Shown piece by piece: positions 43,750-54,843 of a stretch of DNA of 64,000 nucleotides (positions are counted from its first letter, which is position 1; the number at the start of each line of letters is the position of its first letter). The notes under the pieces are model-generated. The model did not search any database and was not told the origin of the DNA. It saw nothing but the letters and a program-made list of their open reading frames with translations. The stretch covers positions 149,318,041 to 149,382,040 of the forward strand of contig CM038053.1 of assembly GCA_021397845.1 (NCBI GenBank), written 5' to 3'. Source of the DNA: Areca catechu (taxonomy: Eukaryota > Streptophyta > Magnoliopsida > Arecales > Arecaceae). The translations under genes were made by a program, and so were the position numbers.

Positions 43750-45411
43750 ATGGCTCCAAAGAAGGCATCCAATCGACGTGGAAAGAGGAAGGCCCCAGGC
43801 CCAAGCACTATGGAAAGAAGAACAAAGGCTCATCATGAGGAGCCGACTCTTCAAGAAGAATAAAATGAACCTCAAGATCAATCCCCTGCACCTCAAAGAC
43901 AAATCATTCAGATGGGAAATCAACCAGCAACATCCGGAAGAAAGGTGACTTTCACATTTCTTGAGAATGAGGGTTTTCGAATAGGGGAATGGCTTGAATT
44001 TCAGGGCTGGGAATTCTTTAGCTCTATGGATTTACCTACTTACCCCTCTCTAGTAAGAAATTTCTTTGAAAATTTAACCTTGGGGGCAAACCAAATCACA
44101 TCAATTATTAAAGGGGTAGATATTACTATAGATGAAGAATTTTTCAGCAGAGTTTTGTATTTACCCACTGCTGGAAAGTCACTTAGTTTTGAAGAACAAA
44201 CAGGCAGTCCTAAGAACAATTTTGAAAGAAAGGATGTCAGTGGGATTGTAAACTTGCAAGCCAACCAATTGTCTTTAGAGATGAGGCTACTCCACAATTT
44301 CATCAGCAAAATCTACATACCTAGAATAGGTCGTTTTGACTGGATAAGTGAAAAAGACATGGTATTCATGAGCTATCTTATTAAGGGGGAGCAAATAAAC
44401 CTCCCGTTTATCATGTTGTCTCAGATGAAAGATGCAGCAAGAAAAGCAAGGGCATGCCTTCCTTATGGAATGGCATTTACACTGATTTTCAGGGAGTTTG
44501 GAGTGGACCTATCATATGAGGATGCCAAACCATTACTGCACATACATAGATACACCGACAAGTATCTTCACCGTATGGGTTACCACAGGATAGATGGTCA
44601 GTGGATGAAGAAGACCTCAGGGCAGAGGGTCGTGCATCATTCTTCTAATGATGAGGCTGGGCCTGAGACTGCTCTACTGCTACTGCTGGAGAGGCTGAGT
44701 TAGATGGAGATGCTGACACAGGGTCTGATGATAGTGATGATGACTCTGTAGATGAGGAGACTGAGGGACAGGCTGAGATGAATAGATAGCCTGACAATCC
44801 GAGGACTTCGCCAAGGCCATTAGCACACCTTCAGCACCTTCGACTTTAGCTACTGCCACCCAGACTGCTGTCACATTTGAGCAGCTCTCATAGTTCACTG
44901 AGACTCTGACTGGCACCTTCAGATTGATGTTTGGCGATCTTCGCCAGACACTTGAGAGAGGCCTAGAGGAGTTTCACACAGAGATGAGAGAGTTGACAGT
45001 GAGGATGGAATCAGTGGAGATGGGTCAGAGGACGCAGGATGATTACAGGACAGATCTTATACAGCTGCATTCTGACTTCGGCAAGCTTCGGGGAGCGGCA
45101 GATTCTTTTACCAGAGGCCAGGCTGTAGCATTACATGATATCCAGCAGGAGGTTCGCAGGATGGGGACAGCTGAGGACTGTTCTACTCTTCATCATTGGA
45201 GTGCGTTCTGGATCCGGAGCTTCCACTTACAGACAGCCACCTCCATAGCCCTCACCCACACCTAGACAGCCTCCACCGCATGTCAGACAACCACCTCCTT
45301 CACCTAGAACTGGACCGGCATCTAGGACTAGGACTTCTAGAGGACCTGCCCCACCTATTAGGAGTTCTAGAACCTATGCTTCATTTGGGACAGTGGTACA
45401 AGTAGTTAGGA
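43750..45411 (+). pseudogene. Downstream extra ORF of the SIRE/Maximus element
   Basis: The start reads MAPKKASNRRGKRKAPGPST. One stop (TAA, near 43861) interrupts the basic N-terminus; the same frame then stays open to 44703. The central part (FRIGEWLEFQGWEFFSSMDL, PTYPSLVRNFFENL, ITSIIKGVDITIDEEF, FISKIYIPRIGRFDWISEKD) resembles the putative plant transposon protein family (Transposase_32-like). An acidic stretch follows in another frame. Then comes a coiled coil (LRQTLERGLEEFHTEMRELT; from 44924) and a Pro/Arg-rich tail ending VVQVVRK just inside the junction with the next element. In this lineage such ORFs have been called envelope-like, but no signal peptide or fusion feature is seen here. 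Confidence 0.7.
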
Positions 45412-48008
45412 AATAACGTGATGATTATTACGGGATGGCGAAATAATATCAAAACTTCGATTATGTTTTCTTGGAACTATGACACAAGTGATTGGAACAT
45501 AACATGAGAAATATTGAAGCTTAGCTCATGTTAATTAAGGATTATAATGTAAGTGATTATGACATGATATGAATGATGCTGAAGTTTAATTTATGATTAA
45601 TTGGACTGTGATATAAGTGGTTTGGACATGATATGAATAATATCGAAGCCAGAGTATGATTCCATAGGATTGTGACATAAGTGATTAAGATATGATGTGA
45701 ATGATATCAAAATTTGGGTTATGATCAATATGGACTGTGATTTAAGAGATATTTAGATTTTGTGTTATGACTGGTCAAGATATGAAGTTAGGAAGAAAAT
45801 AAATTTGAAGGTTAGATTTATAATCTTTAGATATTATACACAAGATCTAGCATATCATTAGTATCAAAGAGGATCATGATTTTTACCTGTACCATGAGTA
45901 ATGGGATTGATCCAGGATGAATGTAAGGGCTAGATGATTTGTACTCTTTGATTATGATAAGTAAGCATATTATGAATATTCAGAGCTAGATAAGATGCGA
46001 GAAATGGATTTGATTTAGCTTTAGAAGTGTTAGCTTGAAAAATATGGTGCATTGAATACGGATAATCAATTACTAATTGAATGATGTGGGGGGTCCTAAA
46101 CTTGATATGAATGGAGAATCATGATAAGAAATCATTTGATGGATATGGTAGAGTTGAATAAGATGCATCTTTGCCTTTGATAAGTGGGTAGGCCCAAGCA
46201 TCAAGAGTACTGGCCTGGAATTATAGCATGTTATGTTAATAGGTCATGCTGAATAAGTAGGTTCAATTGTTAATCGGATGATTTTGGAATATTGAACCTG
46301 ATGTAGATGTGGATTAGGATAATACGCTAGTTCTGTTATTAATTATTAGACTATAAATTTTGGAACTGTTGTATGAAGATGTTTAGAGTATAGGATATGC
46401 AAGAATTAAGGATATAAGAAAGGATATGTTTTTGATGGAATCCTGATAGTCTAAATTTGCAGTTTTGATTGGATTACTGAATCTGTATGTAGATTATTAA
46501 TGAAATTATGTAATAAAAAAGAATGGGTTTGGCATAATATATAGATTTGCAATTAGTGGAGTAAACGATATTATGCCATTTACATCTTGGTAGAATCCTT
46601 GATGGTGTAGGTTAGTGGTTTGTGATTGAATTATTGGATCTATTCTATAATTACTGGAGATTATTGGATGTGTTAAACACCAAGTCAAATCAAGATCTAT
46701 AGGAAGATCTTCGTCATCATGATACTGGATTATAGTAAGAAGACAAATTGGTATTGGAAGATTTAAGTTACTCTGCTACTGATGTTGTATTGAGCAAAGA
46801 GATTGGTGTTAAGAAATTTATATGGGTTTAGTCTATGAGAGAATATTTTTGATGGTTTGATAATTGATGTTAAGAGTTATGACAAGATAGTTCTATGAGC
46901 GATAAGATGGTTGATTCTTATGTAAGAGCATTGATTGAAAGCCATGTACTTGTTAGAATTAATGATAATTTTCCAAGAGAAGAGTTGACCTAGATTGACT
47001 AATTGAATTGTCAAGAAAAGTATGATTAATCCATACTTAAACTAGAATTATTAAAGTCAAAAAAGATGGTAAAGTTTTGAAGGACTTTCAATATGAAAAT
47101 TGGATCAGGATAAACCTTGATATGATATGCCTAAGATGTGAATTGAGATAAAGGGACTCAATAGCTTTACTTTAATAGTTTTGGATCTTTCTGGTACCAA
47201 GTAAGATAAATTTTTAGAGGATTTATTTAGTAAACCTAGATGGTTTAGTAAATTTTATCAGAGTGCGCAGTGGAAGTGAAGTGGTCTGAGTTATCCTGAA
47301 ATCAGTTATGAATGTTAACTTTAACTTTAGAAGTATTATGATGGAAGTACTGATTTGAATTTCAGTAACAAGATTTAAGTAATAAATGGAAGGATGATGT
47401 TATTGATCCTTGGACTAGTTTATACGTGTGGATATGAAATGTTTCATAAATAGATTACATAATTAAAGAATGCTAGTAAAAATTTTGGACATCACTAAAT
47501 CTAGAAAAAAAAAAGAAGTAATGGTCCTTTACCCAAATTGGATTGGAGATATTTGTGACACCTGACATTATGACTTCTCCATTTAAGGAGGGCTCGAGGT
47601 TTCTCTAAGATAAAAGATGGATTGTAAAGTCATGGAGAGGCGTATGAGAAGAAAGAATGTTAAAAGATCGTGGCAAGTACCTAGTGCTTAAGCCTCCTCC
47701 GAATTGTTGGTTAAGTATATGTTGGACCAATTATGATAAATCTCAGGGCAAAGAATTGTATACTTAAGTCGAGGTTGAAGCATTAATATTCATTAGAAGA
47801 GACTGAGAAAATTCATTATGTATTGTAAATCATGAGTAAGAATTGAAGATGTGATATAATTTTGTTATATATAAGACTTGCAAATCAAGTGCCCTACGAG
47901 AAGGGTTAATTGGGAGTTTGGGAATGACCTGATGGTTGGTTTTTGTTAAAGTTTATAAATCTCAATCAAGCTAATTTCGAGGACGAAATTATTTTAACGG
48001 GGGCAGAA
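45391..48008 (+). repeat. Interior copy A of the non-coding LTR element
   Basis: From GGTACAAGTAGTTAGGAAAT onward it parallels 50390-52858. The first 370 bp are degenerate units of about 70-80 bp. Copy A keeps about 135 bp near 45725-45870 that copy B lacks. It ends at the purine tract TTTTAACGGGGGCAGAA. No protein domain is recognisable in any frame; stops are dense. Confidence 0.82.
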
Positions 48009-49953
48009 TGTAAGAATTGGGCCTTTGGGCTGAAGTTGGCAGGCCCAGCTGACTTCAACCCAGAGCAAAAAAAAAAAAAAAGAAAAAGAAGCGGAAACAG
48101 GGGACGCTTCCTCATCCTTATCCGGCCATTGTTTTCGCCAGTGAAGATGGAGGAGAGGCCGTGGGAAGGAGGGATTTTCGGCGGCGTCGTGTTTAGGGTG
48201 GTTAAGGACTCTGATCGACCGACTTATTTTCTGTACGACACAGAGAAGCCTCGTTCTTCTCTTAAAAACCCAGACCTCTGGATCTGTTTCCCATGTGCCG
48301 TCGATGAGTTCAGATTCCCTTATTGGTGGCCTCGTTTTTGGGCAGTTCAGGGTCGTCGGATCTATCACTGGCATCGTCGAGCAACATCGTGGAGTTTGAT
48401 CGCATGGGTGAGGTTTTTGGTAGGAGGTCCGGCTAGCCTTCTTCTCTCGTCGACCACTTCCCACGGTTTCCGGGCCGTGGGAGGCATGTTCGGGTTTCTG
48501 AGTTGCTCCAGGATTTCCAGCATTCGATCTATCAGGTTTTGGTTCGGTGATGTCTCAATTTGAGGAAGAGGCCCGGAGGCGCCGCTCGGTTATGATTTTC
48601 GATGAATAGCCTTAGATCTCCGACAAGGCCTTCCCGGTGGCATGGCTGACGCTTTGTCCATAATCCCGGCAACCTCCTCCTGTGGCCGTCACCGGCAACC
48701 GTGGAGGGGGGTCTCGGTTCAGTCGAGCCGAGAGAGAGAGAAGGGTGGTTCGGTGGAGACGATGGAGAGGAGAACATGGAAAGAAAAAAAAAGGGGAACT
48801 ATGTTCGGTTCGGGAGAAAAGAAAAAAAAAGAAAGAAAAAAAAAGAGGAGAGAGAAAGTGAAGAGAGAGAAAGTGAAGAGAGAGAGAGAGGAGAGAAGAA
48901 GAGGAAAAATTTATATAAATATTGGAAGGGTGATCGAAAGGTTTTATTTTGGAAATTCGTGAGATTAAGATTTACGGGTGAATCGTAGAAGGAATTTAGT
49001 TAAAAGGTTTGGGTTTATAATTATCCTAGGATTATTAATTAACAAACTGTTGTACCTGTACGGAATCAGTCTTCTGAGCAGGAAGGCGTCACGCAATTTC
49101 GGGTACGGACTAGTTCAAGTGTAGACAGTTAATTCTTGTGAGGTAAGGATCTCTGGACCTGTTCACCAGTTATATAAATGTATTTATTTCGACATGGTTT
49201 GATCCGTGCGCATATGCATTGGTATGCACGATTTGTTTCGCATGGAATAGTTTGACTTTTTACATTGATCAGTACGATTATTATTATTATGAGCTATATT
49301 CCTGTATTACATGTTTTATCAAATAAAGTGATATTTGTATGGCTTGAACCGTTATGCCGGTCAGTGAGAGTTGAGATTTCATGATTTGATATCATGATAT
49401 GATATCATGAGATGAGGTGAAATGATTAAGTGTTAAGTAAAAATGATGTTTGGACTAGCCATGCCACGATGGTACTGTGGTTTTTCAGTATGCCAGTCAC
49501 AGGCTGGAGTGTGACAAATTGTGTGCCAGTCACAAGCTGGAGTACGACAATAGTGTACCAGTCACATGCTGGAGTGTGACCGTGGCTAGTCCAGAACCCT
49601 AAAAAAGGATGATTTAATTGAAAACTTGAAAATGAAACATGATTTTGAAAAAGATTTTGTCGTATGTGATACTTGAGTTGTTTGATTGCATAGCATGATG
49701 TGTACTCTTATACCCTTACTATTTTTAAATTATTATTATTGATGGTGACTGTTTGGAGACCTTACTATGCTGTAAAGCTCACAACCCTACTTTATTCTTC
49801 TACAGAGTTGTGCAGATATTCGAGCTTGGTGAAGAATGAGATTTTTTTAGGTGACTCTTGTGTACCTAGGCCTTGCATGATCTCTAGGATAAAACCTAGA
49901 ATTTGTGCGGCCGGTCGCGTAGCCGATTCCGGTGCTAGATTCGGGACGTGACA
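48009..49953 (+). repeat. LTR 1 of the non-coding element
   Basis: This 1945-bp LTR runs TGTAAGAATTGG...GGGACGTGACA, with TGT/ACA ends. It contains a GC-rich block (48110-48740), a GAGA-type purine tract (48730-48910) and three tandem copies of a hairpin-forming unit (about 49490-49582). A 138-codon frame (48147-48563) is open here and, at equal length, in LTR 2. Confidence 0.9.
49488..49582. repeat. Three tandem hairpin units in LTR 1
   Basis: Each unit of about 31 bp has the form GTCACAGGCTGGAGTGTGAC, a 6-bp inverted repeat (GTCACA/TGTGAC) around an 8-base loop, separated by AA(A/T)TGTGTGCCA-like linkers. Unit 2 has one stem change (TACGAC). The same array is at about 54345-54436 in LTR 2. 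Confidence 0.88.
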
Positions 49954-52858
49954 GAGTGGTATCAGAACTTAGGTTATGATCATTTGGGATGGTGATATAA
50001 ATGATTTAAGATAATAATGACATGATGGTTATTAGGATTTGACAAGAAAAGTGTCAGGGCTCAGGTTATGATGACTTTGGACTGTGGTATAAGTGATTAA
50101 GATAGATATGAGTAACATCGAAATTCAGGTCATGATTGTTCGAGACTAAGACAAGTAAATTGGGAAATCACATGATAGTATGATGGTTATTAAGACACGA
50201 CTGAGTGATATCTTAGGTTATGATTACCTGGAATCACGATGTAAGTAATTTGAACATGACATGAATAGTATTGAAGTTAAGAGTATGATCACTTAGGACT
50301 GTGATATAAAAGATTAAGAAATTAACATGATGATTGTAAGACATGATAGAATGATATCAAAGTTTGATTTATGATCATTTGGAGCAATGGTACAAGTAGT
50401 TAGGAAATAACGTGATGATTATTAAGGGATGGCGGAATAATATCAAAATTTTGATTATGATTTCTTGGAACTATGACACAAGTCATTGGAACATAACATA
50501 GGAATATTGAAGCTTAGCTCATGTTTATTAAGGATTATAATGTAAGTGATTAAGACGTGATATGAATGATGCTGAAGCTTAATTTATGATTAATTGGGCT
50601 GTAATACAAGTGGTTTGGACATGATATGAATAATATCGAAGCTAGAGTATGATTCCATAGGATTGTGACATAAGTGATTGAGATATGATGTGAATGATAT
50701 CAAAATTTGGGTTATGATATCATGAAGAGGATCATGATTTTTACCTGTACCATGAGTAATGGGATTGATCCAGGATGAATGTAAGGGCTAGATGATTTGT
50801 ACTCTTTGATTATAATAAGTAAGCATATTATGAATATTCGGAGCTAGATAAGATACGAGAAATGGATTTGATCTAGCTTTAGAAGTGTTGGCCTGAAAAA
50901 TATGGTGTGTTGAATACGGATAATCAATTACTAATGAATGATGGGGGGTCCTAAACTTGATATGAATGGAGAATCATGATAAGAAATCATTTGATGGATA
51001 TGGTAGAGTTGAATAAGATGCATTTGTCTTTGATAAGTGGGTAGGTCCAAGCATCAAGAGTACAGGCCTGGAATTATAGCATGTTATGTTAATAGGTCAT
51101 GCTGAATAAGTAGGTTCAATTGTTAATTGGATGATTTTGGAATATTGAACCTGATGTAGATGTGGATTAGGATAATATGCTAGTTCTGTTGTTAATTATC
51201 GAACTATAAATTTTGGAACAGTTGTATGAAGATGTTTAGAGTATAGGATATGCAAGAGTTAAGGATATAAAAAAGGATATGTTTTTGATGGAATCTTGAT
51301 AGTCTAAATTTGTATTTTTGATTGGATTACTGAATCTGTATGTAGATTATTAATGAAATTATGTAATCAAAAAAATGGGTTTGGCATAATACATAGATTT
51401 GCAATTAGGGGAGTAAATGATATTATGCCATTTACATCTTCGTAGAATCCTTGATGGTGTAGGTTAGTGGTTTGTGATTGAATTATTGGATCTATTCTAT
51501 AATTACTAGAGATTATTGGATGTGTTAAACACCAAGTCAAATTAAGAGCTATAGGAAGATCTTCGTTATCATGATACTGGATTATAGTAAGAAGACAAAT
51601 TGGTATTGGAAGATTTAAGTTACTCTGCTACTAATGTTGTATTGAGCAAAGAGATTGGTGTTAAGAAATTTATATGGGTTTAGTCTATGAGAGAATATTT
51701 TTGATGGTTTGATAATTGATGTTAAGAGTTATGATAAGATAGTTCTATGAGCAATAAGATGGTTGATTCTTACGTAAGAGCATTGATTGAAAGCCATGTA
51801 CTTGTTAGAATTAATGATAATTTTCCAAGAGAAGAGTTGATCTAGATTGACTAATTGAATTGTCAAGAAAAATATGATTAATCCATACTTGAACTAGAAT
51901 TATTAAAGTCAAAAAAGATGGTAAAGTTTCGAAGGACTTTCAATATGAAAATTGGATCAGGATAAACCTTGATATGATATGCCTGAGGTGTGAATTGAGA
52001 TAAAGGGACTCAATAGCTTTACTTTAATAGTTTTGGATCTTTCGGTACCAAGTAAGATAAATTTTTAGAGAATTTATTTAGTGAACCTAGATGGTTTAGT
52101 AAATTTTATCAGAGTGCGCAGTGGAAGTGAAGTGATCTGAGTTATCCTGAAATCAATTATGAATGTTAACTTTAACATTAGAAGTATTATGATGGGAGTA
52201 CTGATTTGAATTTCAGTAACAAGATTTAAGTAATAAATGGAAGGATGATGTTATTGATCCTTGGACTAGTTTATACGTGTGAATATGAAATGTTTCATCA
52301 ATAGATTACATAATGTAAAGGATGCTAGTAAAAATTTTGGACATCACTAAATCTAGAAAAAAAAAAGAAGTCATGATCCTTTACCCAAATTGGATCGGAG
52401 ATATTTGTACACCTGACATTATGACTTCTCCATTTAAGGAGGGCTCGAGGTTTCTCTAAGATAAAAGATGGATTGTAAAGTCATGGAGAGGCGTATGAGA
52501 AGAAAGAATATTAAAGATCGTGGCAAGTACCTAGTGCTTAAGCCTCCTCCGAATTGTTGGTTAAGTATTTGTTGGACCAATTATGATAAATCTCAGGGCA
52601 AAGAATTGTAATCTTAAGTCGAGGTTGAAGCATTAATATTCATTTAAAGAGACTGAGAAAATTCATTATGTATTGTAAATCATGAGTAAGAATTGAAGAT
52701 GTGATATAATTTTGTCATATATAAGACTTGCGAATCAAGTGCCCTACGAGGAAGGTTAATTGGGAGTTTGGGAATGACCTGATGGTTGTTTTTTGTTAAA
52801 GTTTATAAATCTCAATCAAGCTAATTTCGAGGACGAAATTATTTTAACGGGGGCAGAA
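49954..52858 (+). repeat. Interior copy B of the non-coding LTR element
   Basis: This is the complete interior between two LTRs. 49957-50715 is made of degenerate units of about 70-80 bp, each with words like GGTTATGATCATTTGGGACT, GTGATATAAGTGATTAAGA, CATGATATGAATGATAT. The first unit includes the primer binding site itself. A deletion of about 135 bp relative to copy A lies near 50718. The remainder, to the purine tract at 52848, has no recognisable coding content. Confidence 0.85.
49957..49974 (+). other. Primer binding site, tRNA-Met type
   Basis: TGGTATCAGAACTTAGGT follows LTR 1 after three bases. It matches the initiator tRNA-Met pattern in the first ten bases. Confidence 0.85.
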
Positions 52859-54809
52859 TGTAAGAATTGGACTTTTGGGCTGAAGTCGGTAGGCCCAGCC
52901 GACTTCAACCCAGAGCAAAAAAAAAAACGAGATGAAAAAGAAGCAGAAACAGGGGACGCTTCCTCATCCTTATCCAACCATTGTTTTCGCTGGTGAAGAT
53001 GGAGGAGAGGCCATGGGGAGGAGGGATTTCCGGCGGTGTCGTGTTTGGGGTGGTTAAGGACTCCGATCGGCCGAGTTGTTTTCCGTACGGCACAGAGAAG
53101 CCTCGTTCTTCTCTTAAAAACCCAGACCTCTGGATCTGTTTCCTCTGTGCCGTCAATAAGTTCAGAGTCCCTTATTGGTGGCCTCGTTTTTGGGCAGTTC
53201 AGGGTTGTCGGATCTATAACTGGCATCGTCGAGCAGCATCGTGGAGTTTGATCGCATGGGTGAGGTTTTTGGTAGGAGGTCCGGCGAGCCTTCTTCTCTC
53301 GTCGACCACTTCACATGGTTTCCGGGCCGTGGGAGGCATGTTTGGGTTTCTGAGTTGCTCCGGGGTTTCCAGCATTCGATCTGTCGGGTTTTGGTCCGGC
53401 GATGTCTCGATTTGAGGAGGCCCGGAGGCGCCGCTCGGTTATGATTTTCGATGAATAGCCTTAGATCTCTGACAAGGCCTTCCCGGTGGCATTGCTGACG
53501 CTTTGTCCATAATCCCGGCAACCACCTCCTATGGCCGTCGCCGGCAACCGTGGAGGGGGGTCTCGATTCAGTCGAGCCGAGAGAGAGGGGGGGTTCGGTG
53601 GAGACGATGGAGAGAAGAGAGCATGGAAAGAATAAAAAGGGGAGTTATGTTCGGTTCGGGAGAAAAGAAAAAAAAAGAAAGAAAAAAGAGAGAAAGTGAA
53701 GAGAGAGAAAGTGAAGGAGAGAAGATGAAGAGAGAGAAAGAGGAGAGAGAAGAGAGAAAAATTCATATAAATATTGGAAGGGTGATCGAAAGGTTTTATT
53801 TTGGAAATTCGTGAGATTAGAATTTACGGGTGAATCGTAGAAGAAATTTAGGTAAAAGATTTGGGTTTACAATTATCCTAAGTTTATTGATTAAAAAGCT
53901 GTTGTTGTACCTGTAGGGAATCAGTCTTCTGAGCAGGAAGGCGTAATGCAATTTCGGGTACGGACTAGTTCAGGTGTAGATAGTTGATTCTTGTGAGGTA
54001 AGGATCTCTAGACCTGTTCACCAGTTATATAAATGTATTTATTTCGACATGGTTTGATCTGTGCGCATATGCATTGGTATGCACGATTTGTTTACATGGA
54101 ATAGTTTGACTTTTTACATTGATCAGTACGATTATTATTATTATTATGAGCTATATTCCTGTATTACATGTTTTATCAAATAAAGTGATATTTGTATAGC
54201 TTGGACCGTGATGCCGGTCAGTGAAAGAGATTTCATGATTTGATATTATGATATGATATCATGAGATGAGGTGAAATGATTAAGTGTTAAGTAAAAATGG
54301 TGTTTGGACTAGCCATGCCACAGTGGTACCGTCGTTTCTCAGTATGGTAGTCACAGGCTGGAGTGTGACAAATTGTGTACCAGTCACAGGCTGGAGTGTG
54401 ACAACAGTGTGCCAGTCACAGGCTGGAGTATGACCGTGGCTAGTCCAGAATCCTAAAAAATGATGATTTAATTGAAAACTTGAAAAGGAAACATGATTTT
54501 GAAAAAGATTTTGTCGTATGTGACACTTGAGTTGTTTGATTGCATGGCAAGATGTGTACTCTTATACCCTTACTATTTTCAAATTATTATTATTGATGGT
54601 GACTGTTTGGAGACCTTACTGTGCTGTAAAGCTCACAATCCTACTTTCTTCTTCTACAGAGTTGTGCAGATATTCGGGCTTGGTGAAGAATGAGATTTTT
54701 TTTTAGGTGACTCTTGTGTACCTAGGCCTTGCATGATCTTTAGGATAAAACCTAGGATTTGTGCAGTCGGTCGCGTAGCCGATTCCGGTGCTAGATTCGG
54801 GACGTGACA
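52859..54809 (+). repeat. LTR 2 of the non-coding element
   Basis: This 1951-bp LTR has the same ends and layout as LTR 1. The two differ by frequent substitutions and short indels, for example in the A-runs near 48069 and 52918 and in the GAGA tract at 53575-53760. This is clearly more divergence than in the 10268-16531 element. It ends at 54809, 17 bases before another element's primer site. Confidence 0.9.
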
Positions 54810-54826
54810 CGGGAGAACTCCAACAA

Positions 54827-54843
54827 TGGTATCATAGCCACGG
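54827..54843 (+). other. Primer binding site, tRNA-Met type
   Basis: TGGTATCATAGCCACGG, with one change from the canonical TGGTATCAGAGCC, follows the LTR remnant after one base. Confidence 0.85.

Larger units (their letters stand above)
37506..45390 (+). mobile_element. SIRE/Maximus-type Ty1/copia element, 3'-truncated
   Basis: The order is 5' LTR, tRNA-Met primer site, gag with two zinc knuckles, protease, integrase, RT, RNase H, then a separate downstream ORF. This layout with a long gag and an extra ORF after pol is typical of the SIRE/Maximus lineage. The 3' LTR is missing: around 45390 the sequence passes directly into the interior of a non-coding gypsy-type element, sharing the short stretch GGTACAAGTAGTTAGG with it. 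Confidence 0.85.
45391..54809 (+). mobile_element. Large non-coding LTR element in partial tandem
   Basis: The layout is interior A (45391-48008), LTR 1 (48009-49953), interior B (49954-52858), LTR 2 (52859-54809). Interiors A and B are homologous from 50385 on. The LTRs follow the same purine tract (ACGGGGGCAGAA) and the first is followed by a tRNA-Met-type primer site. No gag or pol is detectable in 2.9 kb of interior, so this is a LARD-like non-autonomous gypsy-type element. Sharing of one LTR by two interiors points to unequal recombination between copies. Right flank CGGGA; no left flank because the left copy is truncated. Confidence 0.85.
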
